This document shows positions 1-5,839 of a stretch of 10,281 bases of DNA, in pieces; the first letter of the stretch is position 1; each line of letters begins with the position of its first letter. Under the pieces are notes generated by a model, which worked only from the letters and a program-made list of their open reading frames with translations, was not told the origin of the DNA and searched no databases. Location: contig VBAE01000095.1 of NCBI GenBank assembly GCA_005882415.1, positions 3,259 through 13,539 on the forward strand, in the 5' to 3' direction. The stretch comes from Alphaproteobacteria bacterium. Its GTDB lineage: Bacteria > Pseudomonadota > Alphaproteobacteria > Sphingomonadales > Sphingomonadaceae. The translations under genes were made by a program, and so were the position numbers.

Positions 1-732
1 GACGGCTGCGTCGAGCTGCTCGCGCAAGGCGTCGCCATAGTCTTGAGGGCGCGCGAAACGGACCGGACGAAGCCGCGGCTGCCAATAGCGCTCGATCCTC
101 GTCCCATGGCGGTCGGCCACGGCCAGATGCCCCGGCTCGAGGACGGCGACATCCGCGAAGAAGCTGCGCCTGCCACCATTCGGCAGATCGGCGACGAAGC
201 GGGCCACCCGCTCCTCATCCACGTCGAGACGCTCGCCGGGCAGTCGTGCCAGCGGCCCCGGCATCGAGGAATAAGCGAAATAGCTGTCGCCGCGCCGATA
301 ATGGAGTGGCCGCTCGCCGGCCGTGTCCCGCGCCAGAAGCAGGCTCGACTCTCGCGAATCCCAGAGGGCGAAGGCGAAATCGCCGATCATCCGGTCGAAC
401 AGCGCCCTGCCCCATCGGAGCCAGGCCGCGAGGAGCAAGGCGGAATCGCTGAGACCGGCTCCCGCCGTCAGCTCGGGGATAAGCTCGTCGCGATTGTCGA
501 TTCGCAGATCGGCGACCAGCACGAACCGCCCGTCGCTGCTGCTTACTGGACTAGGATCGAGATCGTCCTCGGGGAGCAGCCGGTAAAGGCACCGGCCGCA
601 GGCATGGTCGCCCGCCGCGTGAAGCTGGCGGCCGTGCGGTCCGTAGACGCTTTGTGAATCGAGCAGGTGGCGGGTGAAAGCGGCTGCGCGTCCTGGGCCG
701 TCGAAGCTCAGCGCGCCTGCGATGGCGGACAA
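1..732 (-). CDS. Asparagine-synthetase-like protein, probable lasso/RiPP cyclase (partial, N-terminal 244 codons)
   Basis: The minus strand reads without a stop from a TTG at 732 to the window edge; the C-terminus lies off the left end. The N-terminus reads MSAIAGALSFDG, which aligns with the MCGIAG start of AsnB-type enzymes but has Ser in place of the glutaminase nucleophile Cys. Further in are RIDNRDEL, GDFAFALWD and RDTAGERPLHY, hallmarks of the N-terminal domain, then YWQP at the usual linker to the ATP-pyrophosphatase domain, whose SGGxDS motif would fall outside the window. Loss of the Cys is typical of lasso-peptide cyclases (McjC/LasC), which adenylate a peptide side chain rather than free aspartate. 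The TTG start is supported by AGGTG at 740-744, seven bases upstream. It lies just downstream of a candidate precursor gene on the same strand. Family assignment is firm; the RiPP role is inferred from the missing Cys and the neighbour. An alternative is another ATP-dependent amidotransferase-like enzyme. Confidence 0.8.
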   Translation of the reverse strand, partial: MSAIAGALSFDGPGRAAAFTRHLLDSQSVYGPHGRQLHAAGDHACGRCLYRLLPEDDLDPSPVSSSDGRFVLVADLRIDNRDELIPELTAGAGLSDSALLLAAWLRWGRALFDRMIGDFAFALWDSRESSLLLARDTAGERPLHYRRGDSYFAYSSMPGPLARLPGERLDVDEERVARFVADLPNGGRRSFFADVAVLEPGHLAVADRHGTRIERYWQPRLRPVRFARPQDYGDALREQLDAAV

Positions 733-747
733 ACTACTGCACCTGCG

Positions 748-780
748 AAAAGGGGTGCCCGCCACGCAGCGGACACCCCC
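748..780 (-). terminator. Terminator-like hairpin between precursor and cyclase genes
   Basis: GGGGTGCCCGC (752-762) pairs with GCGGACACCCC (769-779) with one mismatch and a six-base loop. Read on the minus strand the stem is followed directly by TTTT (751-748). It sits 27 bases after the precursor stop and just before the cyclase ribosome binding site. This suits a leaky terminator or stem that favours precursor transcript over enzyme transcript, as in many RiPP operons. Confidence 0.6.
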
Positions 781-806
781 ATTTCGGAACTATCCGGCCT
801 ACGCGC

Positions 807-950
807 TTAGGAGCGCGCGTTGCCGACGGGGCCGCCGTCGTTGATGCCGGTGCCGTTGGCTTCCGCCGAACCGGCATCGAGCTTCCTGACTTCCGGACGC
901 GCCCAAACTTTGCGTGCGCCCTCAGCTCCGATTTCGCGATTCTTCGACAA
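807..950 (-). CDS. Candidate RiPP (lasso-like) precursor peptide, 47 aa
   Basis: A short minus-strand reading frame just upstream of the asparagine-synthetase-like gene. The TTG start at 950 is chosen because GGGAG (959-963) lies eight bases upstream; the frame stays open to 1043 but without a Shine-Dalgarno signal there. Residues 1-15 are polar and charged. Residues 16-27 (WARPEVRKLDAG) resemble the YxxPxLxxxG leader motif that PqqD-like recognition proteins bind in lasso precursors, with W for Y and V for L. The tail after AGSAEANGT is short, rich in Gly/Asn and ends GNARS. A Thr at position 34 could be the conserved penultimate leader Thr, but spacing does not match a canonical lasso core: no Asp/Glu falls 7-9 residues after any Gly or after the residue following Thr-Gly. 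So RiPP precursor is likely, class uncertain. It is not similar to any ribosomal or toxin peptide I recognise. Confidence 0.6.
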   Translation of the reverse strand: MSKNREIGAEGARKVWARPEVRKLDAGSAEANGTGINDGGPVGNARS

Positions 951-958
951 CTTAGCAG

Positions 959-963
959 CTCCC
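959..963 (-). promoter_or_regulatory. Ribosome binding site GGGAG deciding the precursor start
   Basis: GGGAG on the minus strand, eight bases before TTG at 950. It is the only good Shine-Dalgarno match in the frame and argues for the 47-aa product over the 78-aa open frame. Confidence 0.55.
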
Positions 964-995
964 TGTTCTTTTGGTTTACGCAAACGCACTTTTAC

Positions 996-1020
996 GGGGT
1001 GGAATGAGTAAGTCCACCCC
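996..1020. repeat. Perfect 8-bp inverted repeat in the divergent intergenic region
   Basis: GGGGTGGA (996-1003) and TCCACCCC (1013-1020) are exact reverse complements separated by nine bases. The repeat lies 45 bases upstream of the precursor start and 134 bases upstream of the divergent gcdH start. There is no T-run after it on either strand, so it is more likely an operator or a 5'-leader hairpin than a terminator. Confidence 0.5.
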
Positions 1021-1154
1021 ATATTCGGGCAGAAAGGGTTCAAGACGGATTAATGCCCCACGAACGTGTCGGTTCCGCTTCACCTGTTGCACAGAGTAGA
1101 CACAAGGCCTTCAAAGCGCGAAGGGAAACTTCTCCCGAGAGGCAAGAGGATCAG

Positions 1155-2345
1155 ATGACTCACCCCAATGTCGCCCGCTTCGATTGGGCCGATGCCTTCG
1201 GCCTCGATGCGCAGCTTTCCGACGAGGAGCGGATGGTCCGCGATACCGCCGAAGCCTATGCGCAGGAGCGGCTGCTGCCGCGGGTTACCGAGGCCTATCT
1301 CGATGAACGGTTCGACCGCGAAATCCTCTCGGAGATGGGGGAGCTCGGTCTACTCGGCGCGACCATTCCCACCGAATATGGCGGTGCTGGACTGAATTAC
1401 GTCAGTTATGGACTGGTCGCGCGCGAAGTTGAGCGGGTCGACAGCGGCTATCGATCGGCCATGTCGGTCCAGTCCTCGCTCGTCATGCACCCGATCCACG
1501 CCTACGGCTCCGAAGAACAGCGCACGAAATATCTCCCCAAGCTTGCCAGCGGCGAATGGGTCGGCTGCTTCGGCCTTACCGAGCCGGATGCGGGTTCGGA
1601 CCCGGGCGGGATGCGCACCCGCGCCGCCAGGGTGGACGGCGGCTACCGCCTCTCCGGCTCCAAGATGTGGATCACCAACTCGCCGATCGCCGACGTTTTC
1701 GTCGTCTGGGCGAAGTCGGACGCCCATGACGGCGCGATCCGCGGCTTCGTCCTCGAAAAGGGCATGGCCGGCCTCAGCGCCCCCGCGATCAAGCAGAAGC
1801 TGTCCCTCCGCGCCTCGATCACCGGCGAGATCGTGATGGACGGGGTGGAAGTGCCTGAGGACGCCCTCCTCCCCAACGTTTCCGGGCTGAAGGGTCCGTT
1901 CGGCTGCCTGAACCGCGCCCGCTACGGCATCGCCTGGGGATCGATGGGCGCGGCCGAAGCCTGCTTCCATGCCGCGCGAAGCTATACGCTGGAGCGCAAG
2001 CAGTTCGGCCGCCCCCTCGCCGCAACCCAGCTCGTCCAGATGAAGCTCGCCAACATGGTCACGGAGATCAGCCTCGGCCTGCAGGCGGCGCTTCGGGTCG
2101 GGCGGCGGATGGACGATAATGAGCTGATCCCGGAGACGATCAGCCTGATCAAGCGAAACAATGTCGGCAAAGCGCTCGACATCGCCCGGGTCGCGCGCGA
2201 CATGCACGGCGGCAACGGCATCTCGGCCGAATTCCACGTCATGCGCCACTCGTCGAACCTCGAAACGGTCAACACCTACGAAGGCACCCACGACGTCCAC
2301 GGCCTGATCCTCGGCCGGGCAATCACGGGGATCCCCGCCTTCTGA
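1155..2345 (+). CDS. gcdH: Glutaryl-CoA dehydrogenase
   Basis: FAD-dependent acyl-CoA dehydrogenase, 396 aa, predicted to oxidise and decarboxylate glutaryl-CoA to crotonyl-CoA and CO2 in lysine/tryptophan degradation. The subgroup is recognisable from GYRSAMSVQSSLVMHPI (about residues 98-114), including the Arg (R100) that in glutaryl-CoA dehydrogenases contacts the substrate's distal carboxylate, and from TVNTYEGTHDVHGLILGRAITG near the C-terminus, with the catalytic Glu at E376. CFGLTEPDAGSDP (138-150) and the Trp-Ile-Thr segment MWITNS (171-176) are the usual acyl-CoA dehydrogenase flavin and substrate motifs. The frame is open back to an ATG at 1053, but ATG 1155 is preferred because AAGAGG lies just upstream and the protein then has family length. 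Its stop overlaps the next start by one base, and a CoA-transferase that could supply glutaryl-CoA lies two genes downstream. Confidence 0.93.
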   Translation: MTHPNVARFDWADAFGLDAQLSDEERMVRDTAEAYAQERLLPRVTEAYLDERFDREILSEMGELGLLGATIPTEYGGAGLNYVSYGLVAREVERVDSGYRSAMSVQSSLVMHPIHAYGSEEQRTKYLPKLASGEWVGCFGLTEPDAGSDPGGMRTRAARVDGGYRLSGSKMWITNSPIADVFVVWAKSDAHDGAIRGFVLEKGMAGLSAPAIKQKLSLRASITGEIVMDGVEVPEDALLPNVSGLKGPFGCLNRARYGIAWGSMGAAEACFHAARSYTLERKQFGRPLAATQLVQMKLANMVTEISLGLQAALRVGRRMDDNELIPETISLIKRNNVGKALDIARVARDMHGGNGISAEFHVMRHSSNLETVNTYEGTHDVHGLILGRAITGIPAF

Positions 2346-2881
2346 TGGATCTGCAGCCGACCCTCGCCGGCCCCAATATCACCCTGCGGCCTGTGGAGCG
2401 GGGCGATTTCGCTGCACTCCATGCCGCCGCGGCCGATCCCGAGCTGTGGGCGATGCACCCGGCCCGGGACCGCTGGCAGGAGGCGCAATTCCGGGCGCAT
2501 TTCGACACCTGGCTGATGCGCGGCGGCGGGCTTGCGATCGTCGAGAAGGAAAGCGGCCGGATGATCGGTGCAAGCTGCTATTCCACCGAAGCTGCGGGCG
2601 AAGGCGAAGTCGAGATCGGCTGGACCTTCCTCGCCCGCTCGCACTGGGGCGGGCCGACCAACCGCGAGGTGAAGCGGCTGATGATCGGCCACGCGCTCAG
2701 GTTCTTCGACCGCGTGATCTTCCGGGTGGCGCGGACCAACCTGCGCTCGCGCGGGGCGCTGGAGAAGATCGGCGCTGAACTGACCGACCGCGTCATGGTC
2801 ATCGACGTCGCCGGCGCTCCGGTCGAGCATGTCGTCTATGCGATCGGCCCAGGTGCCCCCCTTCTCAGGGAGGGCACATGA
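2345..2881 (+). CDS. GNAT-family N-acetyltransferase (RimJ/RimL-like)
   Basis: A 178-aa single-domain protein. ITLRPVERGDF near the N-terminus is the RimJ/RimL-type opening strand; EVEIGWTFLARSHWGGPTNREVKRLMIGHAL (88-118, given as landmarks EIGW, HWGGPTN, LMIGHAL) is the acetyl-CoA-binding region in the WGxxxNxExK subtype rather than the classic RxxGxG loop; and RTNLRSRGALEKIGAE (130-145) is the usual C-terminal helix. It would transfer an acetyl group from acetyl-CoA to an amine; the substrate cannot be read from sequence. The ATG overlaps the gcdH stop by one base and its own stop overlaps the next ATG in ATGA, so it is translationally coupled to glutarate catabolism. A direct role in that pathway is possible but not shown. 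Confidence 0.85.
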   Translation: MDLQPTLAGPNITLRPVERGDFAALHAAAADPELWAMHPARDRWQEAQFRAHFDTWLMRGGGLAIVEKESGRMIGASCYSTEAAGEGEVEIGWTFLARSHWGGPTNREVKRLMIGHALRFFDRVIFRVARTNLRSRGALEKIGAELTDRVMVIDVAGAPVEHVVYAIGPGAPLLREGT

Positions 2882-3978
2882 AGCCCCTCGCCGGCCTCAA
2901 GGTGGTGGAGCTCGCGCGGATCCTGGCGGGGCCGTGGGCGGGGCAGTTGCTGGCCGATCTGGGCGCCGAGGTGGTGAAGGTCGAGCGGCCGGAGGTGGGC
3001 GACGACACGCGCCACTGGGGGCCGCCCTTCGCGAGCGACGGAGCCGCGGCCTATTTCCACGCCTGCAACCGCGGCAAGAGCTCGGTCGCGGTCGATATCG
3101 CCACGCCCGAGGGGCAGGAGAAGGTTCGGGCGCTCGTGGCTGAGGCCGACGTGTTGATCGAGAATTACAAGGTCGGCGGCCTCGCCAAATACGGGCTCGA
3201 TTATTCTGCCCTGTCGGCGCTGAACCCCGGGCTCATCTATTGCTCGATCACGGGCTTCGGGCAGGACGGCCCTTATGCCGCCCGCGCCGGCTACGACTTC
3301 ATCATCCAGGGGATGGGCGGGGCGATGTCGCTCACCGGCGAGCCGGACGGGGCGCCGCAGAAATCCGGCATCGCTTATGCCGACCTGTTCACCGGCCTCT
3401 ATTCGACCGTCGCAATCCTCGCAGCCCTTCGGGAGCGCGACCGGACGGGCAAGGGCGCCCATATCGACATGGCTTTGCTCGATACGCAGGTCGGCGTGCT
3501 CGCCAACCAGGCTCTGAACTGGATGATCTCGGGCGAAGTGCCGCACCGGATGGGCAACGGCCACGCCAATCTCGTCCCCTATCAGGCATTTAAGGTGGCC
3601 GACGGCGAGGTGATCGTCGCGGTCGGCAATGACCGGCAATTTGCTCGGCTGTGCGAGATTTTGGGCCTCGCCGAGCTTCCCCAGGACGAGCGCTTCGCCA
3701 CCAACCCGGCGCGGGTGGTGAACAGGGTTGAGTTGCTGCTCATCCTGGAGCGCGCGATGGCGCTCCGGGGCCGGGCCGAATTCTCGGAAGCGCTGGAGGC
3801 GGCGGGGATCCCCGCCGGTCCGATCAATGCGGTCGACGCGGTCTTCGCCGACCCGCAGGTCGTCCATCGCGGCTTGAGGATCGAGGGCGACATTCCCGGC
3901 CTCGCCTCCCCCATCGTCATCGACGGCAAGCGCCAGGTCGCCGGGCGTGGCGCACCGCGGCTCGGGGACGCCTCATGA
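2878..3978 (+). CDS. CaiB/BaiF class III CoA-transferase, probable glutarate CoA-transferase
   Basis: A 366-aa class III (family III) CoA-transferase. It opens with LAGLKVVELARILAGPWAGQ and LADLGAEVVKVERP, the signature N-terminal segment, followed by HWGPPF, FHACNRGK and SITGFGQDGPYA. The catalytic Asp of the family, which forms an acyl-anhydride and then a CoA-thioester intermediate, is D169 in IAYADLFTG. GMGGAMSLTGEPDGAPQKSG and MALLDTQVG are also typical. Linkage to gcdH makes CoA transfer to glutarate, as in mammalian SUGCT and the Pseudomonas transferase beside GcdH, the best guess; succinyl-CoA would be the expected donor. The protein could also activate another dicarboxylate. It overlaps both neighbours by four bases (ATGA), so it is part of one coupled operon. 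Confidence 0.88.
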   Translation: MKPLAGLKVVELARILAGPWAGQLLADLGAEVVKVERPEVGDDTRHWGPPFASDGAAAYFHACNRGKSSVAVDIATPEGQEKVRALVAEADVLIENYKVGGLAKYGLDYSALSALNPGLIYCSITGFGQDGPYAARAGYDFIIQGMGGAMSLTGEPDGAPQKSGIAYADLFTGLYSTVAILAALRERDRTGKGAHIDMALLDTQVGVLANQALNWMISGEVPHRMGNGHANLVPYQAFKVADGEVIVAVGNDRQFARLCEILGLAELPQDERFATNPARVVNRVELLLILERAMALRGRAEFSEALEAAGIPAGPINAVDAVFADPQVVHRGLRIEGDIPGLASPIVIDGKRQVAGRGAPRLGDAS

Positions 3979-4391
3979 TCGTCCAGTACGGAGTCATCCC
4001 CTGGCGGCTCAATGCCGGCGGGCGGGTCGAGATCCTGCTGATAACCTCGCGCGAGACGCGGCGCTGGGTGATTCCGCGCGGCAACCCGATGCGCGGGCGG
4101 GCGCCCCACGAGGCCGCGGCGCAGGAGGCTCTCGAAGAAGCAGGGATCAGCGGCAAAGTCGGCGACGTGGCGCTCGGCGTCTATTCTTATCGGAAGCGCC
4201 GCCGCGACGGTTCGCTGGTGCCGGCGCGGGTCCACGTGTTCGCGATGGAGGTCGTCGACGAAGCCGATGAATGGCCCGAGCGAGACGAGCGGGAGCGGCG
4301 CTGGTTCGAGCCCGATGCAGCTGCCATGGCGGTGCTCGAGCCGGATTTGGGCGCATTGATCCTGGTGGCGGCCAGGCGGGCGGAACGGTGA
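3975..4391 (+). CDS. Nudix hydrolase (diphosphoinositol polyphosphate phosphohydrolase-like)
   Basis: A 138-aa single-domain Nudix protein. The Nudix box is at residues 36-58 and reads G36-x5-R42-x7-Q50-EALEEAGI, so the central EEAG helix and its metal-binding Glu pair (E54, E55) are present while two consensus positions differ (E42 to R and R50 to Q). WVIPRGNPMRG just before it matches the DIPP-like branch of the family. Proteins of this branch hydrolyse nucleoside or inositol pyrophosphates and some act on polyphosphate; the substrate here is unknown. It starts inside the CoA-transferase stop (ATGA) and its own stop overlaps the PhoB GTG start (GTGA), placing a phosphoanhydride hydrolase directly before a phosphate-type response regulator. 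Confidence 0.85.
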   Translation: MIVQYGVIPWRLNAGGRVEILLITSRETRRWVIPRGNPMRGRAPHEAAAQEALEEAGISGKVGDVALGVYSYRKRRRDGSLVPARVHVFAMEVVDEADEWPERDERERRWFEPDAAAMAVLEPDLGALILVAARRAER

Positions 4392-5086
4392 GCAAGGGCA
4401 AGCTCCTGCTGGTCGAGGACGACAAGGCGATCGCCGAGCTGCTCCTCTGGCATTTCCAGCGGCAGGATTTCGACGTCCGCTGCACCCCCGACGGCGAGGA
4501 AGCGCTGCTGCTCGCGGCCGAGGAGGTGCCGGACCTGGTCATATTGGACTGGATGATCGGCGGCATTTCGGGACTCGAAGTCTGCCGCCGCCTCCGCCGC
4601 GGCGCCGAGACTGCGAACGTCCCCATCATCATGCTCACCGCCCGCGGCGAGGAGGCGGACCGTATCCGCGGCCTCGAGACCGGTGCCGACGACTATGTCA
4701 CCAAGCCCTTCAGCCCCGCCGAACTCGTTGCCCGGGTCGGTGCGGTGCTTCGCCGGGTACGGCCGGCGCTGGCGGGCGAGAAGCTCTCTTATGGCGACAT
4801 CGAGATGGATGTCGGGGCGCACAAGGTGGTCCGGGCCGGCCGGACGATCCCGCTCGGGCCGACCGAATTCCGGCTCCTGCGCCACTTCCTCGAACATCCG
4901 CGCCGGGTCTTCTCGCGGGAGCGGCTGCTCGATTCGGTGTGGGCGCACGACAGCGGAATCGAGGACCGGACCGTCGACGTCCACGTCCGGCGGCTTCGCC
5001 TGGCGCTGAACGAAGGCGGCCTGCCCGACATCATCCGCACCGTCCGCTCCGCCGGCTATGCCCTTGATTTGGAAGGGATAGGCTAG
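4388..5086 (+). CDS. phoB: PhoB-type response regulator (OmpR/PhoB family)
   Basis: A 232-aa DNA-binding response regulator. The receiver domain (about 1-120) has the acidic pair E10-D11-D12, the phosphoacceptor D54 in LVILDWMIGG, T84 in IIMLTARG and K106 in DDYVTKPF. The C-terminal winged helix (about 130-230) has the characteristic GPTEFRLLRHFLEHP, FSRERLLDSVW, RTVDVHVRRLR and IRTVRSAGYALD. Its family role is to activate phosphate-starvation genes when phosphorylated by PhoR. The GTG at 4388 is preferred over the longer open frame back to 4271, because the earlier part overlaps the Nudix gene and lacks receiver-domain sequence. No phoR, pst or phoU gene adjoins it here, but a PhoU-like protein and a Pit transporter follow, so the pho assignment is supported by context; an orphan paralogue cannot be excluded. 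Confidence 0.85.
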   Translation: MSKGKLLLVEDDKAIAELLLWHFQRQDFDVRCTPDGEEALLLAAEEVPDLVILDWMIGGISGLEVCRRLRRGAETANVPIIMLTARGEEADRIRGLETGADDYVTKPFSPAELVARVGAVLRRVRPALAGEKLSYGDIEMDVGAHKVVRAGRTIPLGPTEFRLLRHFLEHPRRVFSRERLLDSVWAHDSGIEDRTVDVHVRRLRLALNEGGLPDIIRTVRSAGYALDLEGIG

Positions 5087-5095
5087 GCCATGTCC

Positions 5096-5144
5096 AGCGC
5101 CGGCCCAATCCCTGGGTGAGCGGCGCTTTGCAGGCGGGCCGGCG
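5096..5144 (+). promoter_or_regulatory. Alternative hairpins between phoB and the DUF47 gene
   Basis: CGCCGGCCC (5098-5106) can pair perfectly with GGGCCGGCG (5136-5144), and the overlapping AGCGCCG (5096-5102) can pair perfectly with CGGCGCT (5121-5127). The two pairings exclude each other. They occupy most of the 96-base gap after phoB. There is no T-run, so a Rho-independent terminator is unlikely. High GC makes chance pairing plausible; the function is a guess. Confidence 0.3.
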
Positions 5145-5182
5145 GCAGCTAGAGCGCCCGGAGGCCCCAAGAGGAAAAGACG

Positions 5183-5827
5183 ATGCTGAAGCTGTTCCAG
5201 TCGATCATGCCGAAGGAGACGGGCTTCTTCGACCTGTTCGAACGCCATTGCGAGACTTTGGTGGCGGGTTCGGGCGTTATGGCCGAAATGTTCGCCGGCA
5301 AGATCGAGGTGAGCGAGGGCTGCCGCCTCATCGCCGAGCATGAGAATCGCGCCGACGAGGTCACCCGCGAAGTCCTTCACGCGGTCCGCAAAACCTTCAT
5401 CACCCCCTTCGACCGAAGCGCGATCACCGACCTCATCTCGGCGATGGACGACGCCATCGACGAAATGCAGAAGACCGCCAAGGCGATCACCCAGTTCGAA
5501 GTCGCCGGCTTCGAGCCGCAAATGTGCGAAATGGCGGTGCTCGCGGAGAAAGCGGCGGGCCTGGTCCGCGAGGCGATGCCGCTGATGCGCTCGATCGGCC
5601 GCAACCACGCGGCGCTCGACAAGCTCACCGAGCAGATCGTCCATATCGAGGAGGATGCCGACAACCTCCACGATTCGGGGCTGAAGGCGCTCTATCGCGC
5701 CCATCGCGACGGCAATGCGATGGGCTATATCGTCGGCCGGGAGATCTACAGCCATTTGGAGAAGGTCCTCGACCGCTTCGAGGACGTGGCGAACGAGATC
5801 CAGGGCATCGTCATCGACCACGCCTGA
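5183..5827 (+). CDS. PhoU-like DUF47 family phosphate transport regulator
   Basis: A 214-aa all-helical protein of the DUF47/PhoU-like family (often called phosphate transport regulator, TIGR00153). MLKLFQSIMPKETGFFDLFERHCETL is the typical start, followed by the E-x3-D-x5-V type metal-binding signature HENRADEVTREVLHAVRKTFITPFDRSAITDLI (landmarks ENRADE, FITPFDR) and the second-repeat HIEEDADNLHD. Related proteins sit beside Pit transporters and are thought to modulate them. No membrane segment is visible, so it should be cytosolic. The ATG at 5183 has GAGGAAAAG just upstream. It is 96 bases after phoB and 12 bases before the Pit gene. Confidence 0.88.
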   Translation: MLKLFQSIMPKETGFFDLFERHCETLVAGSGVMAEMFAGKIEVSEGCRLIAEHENRADEVTREVLHAVRKTFITPFDRSAITDLISAMDDAIDEMQKTAKAITQFEVAGFEPQMCEMAVLAEKAAGLVREAMPLMRSIGRNHAALDKLTEQIVHIEEDADNLHDSGLKALYRAHRDGNAMGYIVGREIYSHLEKVLDRFEDVANEIQGIVIDHA

Positions 5828-5839
5828 GGAGCGAAGACG

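Noticed and set aside
43..657. 204-aa plus-strand open frame
   Set aside because: It is the shadow of the minus-strand asparagine-synthetase-like gene, which shows family motifs in its own frame.
951..1043. Longer 78-aa precursor starting at TTG 1043
   Set aside because: There is no Shine-Dalgarno signal there and it would place the inverted repeat inside the coding region; the TTG at 950 has GGGAG at good spacing.
1053..1154. Promoter for gcdH or for the precursor
   Set aside because: TTGCAC and TTGAAC -35-like hexamers occur, but none has a good -10 at 16-18 bases.
2836..3867. 343-aa minus-strand open frame
   Set aside because: Shadow of the CoA-transferase gene; no recognisable family.
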